From positions 36,509 to 100,508 of the forward strand of contig CAKTJX010000004.1 in assembly GCA_934569045.1 (NCBI GenBank): a DNA stretch of 64,000 nucleotides, in the 5' to 3' direction. Made by a program: the position numbers and the translations under genes. This stretch comes from an uncultured Oscillospiraceae bacterium. Its GTDB lineage: Bacteria; Bacillota; Clostridia; Oscillospirales; Oscillospiraceae. Shown here piece by piece: positions 59,011-64,000 of this stretch; within the stretch, counting starts at the first letter, position 1; each line of letters starts with the position of its first letter. The notes under the pieces were generated by a model, which made no database searches, was not told where the DNA came from, and saw only the letters and a list, made by a program, of their open reading frames with translations.

Positions 59011-59981
59011 TCCGAATTCTTTTGACCATCGCTGTCAGCTACGGGGTTTCTGCCCTGCTGGGCCACTTCCTGCTGCCGGTGCTGCGGGCGCTGAAGGCAG
59101 GACAGTCCGTGCGTTCCATCGGCCCCACCTGGCACAACAGCAAGGCGGGCACACCGCTGATGATGGGCCTGATGTTTATTGGCGGCACGCTGATTCTGCT
59201 GCTGCTGAACCTGCCGGGAACCTTGGAATACAGCGCCTTTTATGTCTATGTGCTGGCCTTCTGCTTTGGCGCCATCGGCTTTCTGGATGACTACTGCAAG
59301 GTGAAGAAAAAGCGGGACATGGGCCTGACGGCCATCCAGAAGTCCCTGCTTCAGGCGGCGGTGTCCGCGGTATTCCTGTATATGCTGTACATGGAGGGAA
59401 TCCTGACCTGCGACCTGTATATCCCCTTCTTCAATGTCACCTTCTATATTCCCCCTGCGGTGTATCTGCTGTTTTCCATGTTTATCATCGTGGGCACGGT
59501 GAATGCGGTGAACCTGACCGATGGCATTGACGGCCTCAGCGCCTCCGTGACCATCCCTGTGATGATCTTCTTCACGGCGGCCAGCCTCGCTCTGGGCCGG
59601 AATGAGCTGGCGGTGCTGCCGGAGGCCATGATCGGCGGACTGCTTGCTTTCCTGCACCTGAACTGGCATCCGGCCAAGGCTTTTATGGGCGACACGGGCT
59701 CTCTTTTCATGGGCGGCGTGGTCTGCGGCCTGGCCTTTGCCCTGGATATGCCGCTGGTTCTGATTTTTGCCGGCTTTGTCTATCTTGTGGAGACCATGTC
59801 CGTGATTTTGCAGGTGACCTATTTCAAGGCCACCCACGGCAAGCGGCTGTTTAAAATGAGCCCCATTCATCACCATTTTGAAATGAGCGGCTGGAAGGAA
59901 GAGAAAATTGTCCTGAGCTTTGCCGCCGTGTCCGCGGTAATGTGCGTGGTGGCCTGGCTGAGCATTTCCGGCCTCGTATAA
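59007..59981 (+). CDS. mraY: Phospho-MurNAc-pentapeptide transferase
   Basis: MraY makes lipid I from UDP-MurNAc-pentapeptide and undecaprenyl phosphate. The 324-residue protein has about ten helices with IGPTWHNSKAGTPLMMGLMF, FLDDYCKVKKKR (Asp pair), NAVNLTDGIDGLSA, FMGDTGSLFMGG and MSPIHHHFEMSGWKEEKIV, all conserved. Its ATG lies in the murF stop (ATGA). Confidence 0.96.
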   Translation: MIRILLTIAVSYGVSALLGHFLLPVLRALKAGQSVRSIGPTWHNSKAGTPLMMGLMFIGGTLILLLLNLPGTLEYSAFYVYVLAFCFGAIGFLDDYCKVKKKRDMGLTAIQKSLLQAAVSAVFLYMLYMEGILTCDLYIPFFNVTFYIPPAVYLLFSMFIIVGTVNAVNLTDGIDGLSASVTIPVMIFFTAASLALGRNELAVLPEAMIGGLLAFLHLNWHPAKAFMGDTGSLFMGGVVCGLAFALDMPLVLIFAGFVYLVETMSVILQVTYFKATHGKRLFKMSPIHHHFEMSGWKEEKIVLSFAAVSAVMCVVAWLSISGLV

Positions 59982-60003
59982 CCCTTTTGGAAAGGAGCGG
60001 CGT

Positions 60004-61149
60004 ATGGCGGTGGGCGGCAGACCTGCCAAAGAGGACCGCCGGAGATTTCCCGGTGAAACACTGGATGTTCCCTTTCTCTTTCTGACGCTGCTGCTGCTGA
60101 CGGTTGGGCTTGCGGTGCTGTATTCCGCAAGCTCCGCCCAGAGCGCCTACGATACGGGCTACGCCATCACCACCCGGTATCTGCAAAAGCAGGCGGTGTG
60201 CGCGGCCCTGGGGCTGATTGCCATGTACGGCTTCAGTCGTGTGCCGGTGAAGGTGTGGTATCACCTGGCGTGGCCTGCCTATTTTTTCAGCATTGTGCTG
60301 CTGCTCAGCGTCCTGGTGGTTGGCCAGCAGGTCAACGGGGCCAGACGCTGGATCAGCATTGCGGGGCTGCAATTCCAGCCCTCAGAGGTGGCAAAATTCA
60401 CCCTGATTCTGCTGCTGGCAAGACTTACTCGGAATTTCGGGGAGAAGGCTTCCCAATTCCGCTATGGGGTGCTGGGCTTTGGCAGCTGCCTTTTGGGCAT
60501 CCTGGTGCCCCTGGCGCTGGAAAAGCACCTGAGCGCCATCATGCTTCTGGGGCTGGTGGCGGTGGTTATGATGTACATTGCCGGAACGGACCCCAAGTGG
60601 CTGCTGCTGGGGGCTGCCGGGGCGGTGGTGTTTCTGCTGGTGTATATCTCCTTTATGGGTTACGCCGGCGACCGGGTGACCGCCTGGCGGAACCCGGATT
60701 CGGACCCCAGTGATACGGGGTATCAGATTTTGCAGTCTCTCTATGCCATCGGCTCCGGCGGCGTGTTCGGCCTGGGCTTTGGCAAAAGCAGGCAGAAATA
60801 TCTCTACCTGCCCTTTCAGTATAACGACTATATCTTTGCCATCGTCTGCGAGGAGCTGGGCCTGGTAGGGGCCTGCGGGATCATGGTGCTCTTTGCGCTG
60901 CTGATTCTGCGGGGCTATCGGATCGCCCGGCAGGCAGAGGACCGGTTTTCCACGGTGCTGGCCGCGGGGCTTGTGACCCTGATCGCGGTGCAGACCATTT
61001 TGAATTTGTGTGTTGTCACGAACCTTCTGCCCTCTACGGGCATTGCGCTGCCGTTCTTCTCCTATGGAGGCACGGCGCTGGCAGTGAACCTGGGGGAAAT
61101 GGGGATCGTGCTGAATATATCCCGTAAAAGAACCATCAGGAGGCAGTAA
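60004..61149 (+). CDS. SEDS glycosyltransferase FtsW/SpoVE
   Basis: The 381-residue SEDS protein polymerises glycan strands with its partner PBP. It has ten helices and the family sequences AVLYSASSAQSAYD, WISIAGLQFQPSEVAKFTLI, DRVTAWRNPDSDPSDTGYQI with LQSLYAIGSGG, FGLGFGKSRQKYLYLPFQYN, and LPFFSYGGTALAVNLGEMGI. Place in the dcw cluster argues for FtsW or its sporulation paralog SpoVE; the preceding PASTA-PBP would be the partner. AAAGGAG lies before the ATG. Confidence 0.93.
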   Translation: MAVGGRPAKEDRRRFPGETLDVPFLFLTLLLLTVGLAVLYSASSAQSAYDTGYAITTRYLQKQAVCAALGLIAMYGFSRVPVKVWYHLAWPAYFFSIVLLLSVLVVGQQVNGARRWISIAGLQFQPSEVAKFTLILLLARLTRNFGEKASQFRYGVLGFGSCLLGILVPLALEKHLSAIMLLGLVAVVMMYIAGTDPKWLLLGAAGAVVFLLVYISFMGYAGDRVTAWRNPDSDPSDTGYQILQSLYAIGSGGVFGLGFGKSRQKYLYLPFQYNDYIFAIVCEELGLVGACGIMVLFALLILRGYRIARQAEDRFSTVLAAGLVTLIAVQTILNLCVVTNLLPSTGIALPFFSYGGTALAVNLGEMGIVLNISRKRTIRRQ

Positions 61150-61151
61150 CA

Positions 61152-62276
61152 TTGAATCTGGTATTTACCTGCGGCGGTACCGCCGGTCATATTAATCCCG
61201 CCATTGCCATTGCCGGAGAAATGCGGCGGCGGCACCCGGACTGCAAGGTGCTCTTCATCGGCGCGGAGGGCCATATGGAGGAGAAGCTGGTGCCCCAGGC
61301 GGGCTACGAGCTGCGAACCCTGCCGGGCTCCGGCCTGAGCCGGAAAAAGAGCATGGCAGGCCTGAAGCAGAATATCCACGCCGTCCGCTGTGTGCTCCAG
61401 GCGGTGAAAGCCTGCAAGCAGATCTTCCGGGAGTTCCAGCCCGATGTGATCATCGGCACCGGCGGCTATGCCAGCTTTCCGGCCCTCTACGCCGGAAGCC
61501 AGATGGGCATTCCCACCTGCGTCCATGAGTCCAACGCCGTTCCCGGTGTCACCACCAAGATGATCGCCAAGCGCGCCAGCCGGGTGCTGGTGGCCTTTGA
61601 GGAGAGCGTCCATTTTTATGCCGACCCCAGCAAGGTCGAAGTGGTGGGCATGCCGGTGCAGCAGGGTTTCCTCTATAACGATAAGAAGACCGCCCGGGAG
61701 AAACTGGGGCTGAAGGATGAGTTTGTGGTCCTGTCCGCCTTCGGCAGCCTGGGGGCCAAGCATATGAATGAAATTATGGCGGAGCTGTTCTGCCTGGAGA
61801 AGCAGGCGGGCTACCCCTTCCACCATATCCATGCCACCGGCGGCTTCGGCTGGGAGTGGATGCCGGAGCTGCTGGAGAAGGACGGGCTGGACCTGCCCCA
61901 CACCCCCAGCATCGATATGCGGGAGTATATCTATGATATGCCGGTGGAGATGGCGGCGGCGGATGTGGTCATCAGCCGTTCCGGCGCGGCTACCTGCAAT
62001 GAGATTGCCGTTTCCGGCACCCCCAGCATTCTGATTCCCTCTCCCAATGTGACCAACAACCACCAGGAGCACAATGCCCGGGTGCTTTCCGATAAGGGGG
62101 CCGCAGTCACCGTTCTGGAAAAGGACTGCACAGCCCAGGGCATTTTCGATGAGATTCAGGCCCTGCTGGCAGACCCGGACGGACGGGAGAATATGAGCAA
62201 AACCCTCCGAGGCATGGTTCGGCTGGATTCCACCCAGCGAATCTGCGACATTGTGGAGGAATTGAGCAAGACCTGA
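61152..62276 (+). CDS. murG: MurG N-acetylglucosaminyltransferase
   Basis: MurG adds GlcNAc to lipid I to give lipid II. The 374-residue GT28 enzyme has LVFTCGGTAGHINPAIAIAG, VIIGTGGYASFPALYAGSQM, CVHESNAVPGVTTKMIAKRA, and DVVISRSGAATCNEIAVSGT with PSILIPSPNVTNNHQEHNAR. It starts with TTG at 61152, behind AGGAGG at 8-nt spacing and 2 nt after the ftsW stop. Confidence 0.95.
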   Translation: MNLVFTCGGTAGHINPAIAIAGEMRRRHPDCKVLFIGAEGHMEEKLVPQAGYELRTLPGSGLSRKKSMAGLKQNIHAVRCVLQAVKACKQIFREFQPDVIIGTGGYASFPALYAGSQMGIPTCVHESNAVPGVTTKMIAKRASRVLVAFEESVHFYADPSKVEVVGMPVQQGFLYNDKKTAREKLGLKDEFVVLSAFGSLGAKHMNEIMAELFCLEKQAGYPFHHIHATGGFGWEWMPELLEKDGLDLPHTPSIDMREYIYDMPVEMAAADVVISRSGAATCNEIAVSGTPSILIPSPNVTNNHQEHNARVLSDKGAAVTVLEKDCTAQGIFDEIQALLADPDGRENMSKTLRGMVRLDSTQRICDIVEELSKT

Positions 62277-62301
62277 GCACATACCCCAGGAGGAAAAAAC
62301 A

Positions 62302-63798
62302 ATGGATACAAAGGATCAAGCCGGGTCTGTGAACCCGGAACAGCAGAGCGAGAAGCCTGCCCGTCCGGTCCGCGCCAGCGCGCCGAAGATGGATGGCGTC
62401 AGCGCCGGAGGCCGCCCCCGCCGCCCGGACAGCGCCGGAAAGCCGCCCACGGGCGGAGAAAAAACCGCCCGTCCCCGCCCGCAAAAAGCGGCGGAAGCCA
62501 AAAAGGAGGAGCCGGAAAGACCTGCCCGAAAGGCCGGACAAATGTCTGCCCGGAAGGCAGCCCAGCCCGAAAAGACGGAAGGAGCCCCTGTCCGCCGCCC
62601 GGCCCCGCGGCCCCAGCGGCAGAGCGCCCAGGCACCCCAGCGGAAGTCCGCCGCGCAGCCCCAGAAAAGAAATCGCAGGCAGGCGGAGGGGGACTCCGGC
62701 TATCAGCCCTACCGTCAGGCAAACCGCAAGCGGAAGGCCCAGCGCTCCGGCAGCCTCAAGACATTTTTCTCCGCCCAGAACCCGATTCTCAAATGGTATG
62801 AGCGGATTCGCTACAATAAAGACAGCTTTGCCGAGGACTCGGACCTGGCCAAGCAGCGCCGGGAACGCCGGGCAGCGGAGGCGGAAAAACGCCGCAAGCG
62901 CCAGAATCGGTTCAACACCCCCTCCGTCATCTATACCCAGCCCGCGGCCTTCAACCGGGACCGGCTGCTGGTGCAGCTGATCACCGTGCTCACCGTGGTG
63001 GTGGCGCTGATGCTGGGGCTGTCCCTGTTCTTTAAGGTCAAGGTCATTACGGTTTCCGGCACGGGGGTATACAGCCCCTATACCATTGAGGAGGCCTCCG
63101 GCATCTCCAAGGGAGACAACCTGCTGACCTTCAGCCGCGCCCGGGCGGCCAGCCAGATCCGGGCCAACCTTCCCTATGTAAAAAGTGTAAGAATTGGAAT
63201 AAAACTCCCGGATACGGTTAATATTGAGATTGTGGAAGACGACGTTGTCTACGCCATCCAGTCCGATGCCGGCATCTGGTGGCTCATGAACTCCCAGGGC
63301 AAGGTGACGGAAATGGTCAACAATGCCGTGGCCGGAAACTATACTCAGGTGCTGGGCGTTACGCTGACGGACCCCACTGTGGGGCAGATCGGCGTTGCCA
63401 CGGAGCTGACGGCGGACCAGCTGGGGGATGAGACCCAGGCGGAGGGCCAGGACGAGACCCAGCCAACGGCGGACACCCTGCCCACTGTCAACACCACCGT
63501 GGTCACCGGCGCGCAGAAGCTCACCACCGCGCTGGAGATCCTGAAGGCGCTGGAGGACAACGATATTGTCGGTGAGGTTGCCAGCGTGGATGTGTCCCGG
63601 CTGGACGATATTATTCTCTGGTATGGCACCCAGTATCAGGTGAATCTGGGCGATGGAAACGACCCCAGCCACAGCCTGAACTACAAGATTGCCTGTATGT
63701 ACGATGCCATCCTGCAGATGACGGACTACACCAACGGCATCCTGGATGTAAGCTTCACAACCTGGGAAGACCAGGTGGGCCTGACGCCCTTTAGTTGA
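62302..63798 (+). CDS. FtsQ/DivIB-like division protein with long basic N-terminal tail
   Basis: The 498-residue bitopic protein has about 210 N-terminal residues rich in Lys, Arg, Pro, Ala and Gln (disordered, strongly basic). A helix at about 221-242 (LVQLITVLTVVVALMLGLSL) and a POTRA domain (FKVKVITVSGTGVYSPYTIE then GDNLLTFS, INLPYVKSVRIGIKLPDTVN-like) follow. The last 150 residues contain a Thr/Gln-rich insert near residue 385. FtsQ/DivIB bridges early and late division proteins. The cytoplasmic tail is far longer than usual (normally 20-60 residues). AGGAGG lies upstream of the ATG. Confidence 0.88.
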   Translation: MDTKDQAGSVNPEQQSEKPARPVRASAPKMDGVSAGGRPRRPDSAGKPPTGGEKTARPRPQKAAEAKKEEPERPARKAGQMSARKAAQPEKTEGAPVRRPAPRPQRQSAQAPQRKSAAQPQKRNRRQAEGDSGYQPYRQANRKRKAQRSGSLKTFFSAQNPILKWYERIRYNKDSFAEDSDLAKQRRERRAAEAEKRRKRQNRFNTPSVIYTQPAAFNRDRLLVQLITVLTVVVALMLGLSLFFKVKVITVSGTGVYSPYTIEEASGISKGDNLLTFSRARAASQIRANLPYVKSVRIGIKLPDTVNIEIVEDDVVYAIQSDAGIWWLMNSQGKVTEMVNNAVAGNYTQVLGVTLTDPTVGQIGVATELTADQLGDETQAEGQDETQPTADTLPTVNTTVVTGAQKLTTALEILKALEDNDIVGEVASVDVSRLDDIILWYGTQYQVNLGDGNDPSHSLNYKIACMYDAILQMTDYTNGILDVSFTTWEDQVGLTPFS

Positions 63799-63857
63799 TT
63801 TCCGGGAGTTCCTCAGAAGAAAAAACGGAAATTTTTATGGAATTCTCAGAATTTCTA

Positions 63858-63886
63858 TTGACCAATTAAAAAATTCAAGCTAAAAT
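63858..63886 (+). promoter_or_regulatory. Promoter before ftsZ
   Basis: TTGACC (63858-63863), a 17-nt spacer and TAAAAT (63881-63886). ftsZ can thus be transcribed separately from the rest of the cluster. Confidence 0.7.
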
Positions 63887-63962
63887 AGAAAGGTACGATT
63901 CAAAGTTTATGCAGAAGCGGTCGGGCTCAAACTGCAAAAAGATACATAGGAGGAAAGAATGT

Positions 63963-64000
63963 ATGTCTGAAACCATTCAGGATCGCGTTGTCAAGATCAA
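63963..64000 (+). CDS. ftsZ: Start of ftsZ (3' end outside window)
   Basis: Only 12 codons are visible: MSETIQDRVVKI. The place directly after ftsQ, the AGGAGG at 63949-63954 and the N-terminus ending in VVKI, where FtsZ usually continues IKVIGVGGGG, fit the tubulin-like division protein. An ATG four bases earlier runs into a stop at once, so 63963 is the start. The call is mostly positional. Confidence 0.6.
   Translation, partial: MSETIQDRVVKI

Overview
This 64 kb window is a GC-rich (roughly 60%) chromosomal segment of an endospore-forming member of the Clostridia, most likely of the Oscillospiraceae/Ruminococcaceae type. The evidence is sporulation genes (spmA-spmB, a SpoVAC-like protein, a PASTA-containing class B PBP), a clostridial 2[4Fe-4S] ferredoxin, a luxS/mtnN pair, strong AGGAGG ribosome binding sites, and a purine operon with a separate AICAR formyltransferase and IMP cyclohydrolase. 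I see no rRNA or tRNA genes, prophage, transposase or CRISPR array.

Layout. 1-2.7 kb: the end of an M18 aminopeptidase, a repeat-rich gap, a MazG-like pyrophosphohydrolase, an XRE regulator, and a queT transporter behind a probable preQ1-I riboswitch. 2.75-13.5 kb: a purine operon (purE, purF-like, purM, purN, IMP cyclohydrolase, AICAR formyltransferase, purD, purL) behind a ZTP riboswitch whose terminator can be read base by base. 13.6-19.2 kb: a small membrane protein, a structured non-coding element, a GDPD phosphodiesterase, an MFS transporter, a radical SAM protein, a lipid kinase and a NUDIX hydrolase. 19.3-22.5 kb: a three-gene unit of an unknown protein, a VWA/DUF2201-like protein and a MoxR-like AAA ATPase. 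22.6-28.6 kb: four glycosyltransferases and a GH13 glucosidase. 28.7-31 kb: ogt, a deleted alkA-like remnant, mtnN and luxS. 31-38.9 kb: a degenerate deacetylase-like membrane protein, a DivIVA-domain protein, a frameshifted lipoprotein gene, spoVAC, an S9 peptidase, nagB and an ECF S component. 39-46 kb: glycogen synthase with a long N-terminal tail, an exonuclease, and a BlaI/BlaR1-like pair. 46-51.7 kb: spmBA, rsmI, a TrmN6-like methyltransferase, ferredoxin and a ClpC-type ATPase. 51.8-64 kb: the dcw cell-wall/division cluster (mraZ, rsmH, ftsL-like, PBP, murE, murF, mraY, ftsW/spoVE, murG, ftsQ, start of ftsZ).

The least explained feature is a dispersed family of hairpin arrays. Each has five or six short stem-loops separated by a conserved TGAAATC linker and ends in a near-invariant TGTCCC/GGGAC hairpin. 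Six arrays at five loci were found; five of the six begin within 16 nt of a stop codon. Stem sequences change between copies in a compensatory way. At 38.85-39.11 kb two arrays converge on one shared terminator between convergent genes. A second family, a 160 bp palindromic element with GTAGGGGCGGCTA ends, occurs twice.

Other points of note are a PurF-like enzyme without the N-terminal cysteine, a glycogen synthase with two well-placed translation starts, a terminator-like hairpin inside the dcw operon, and a long dyad at the blaI-like promoter. All calls come from reading the sequence; no database search was run.
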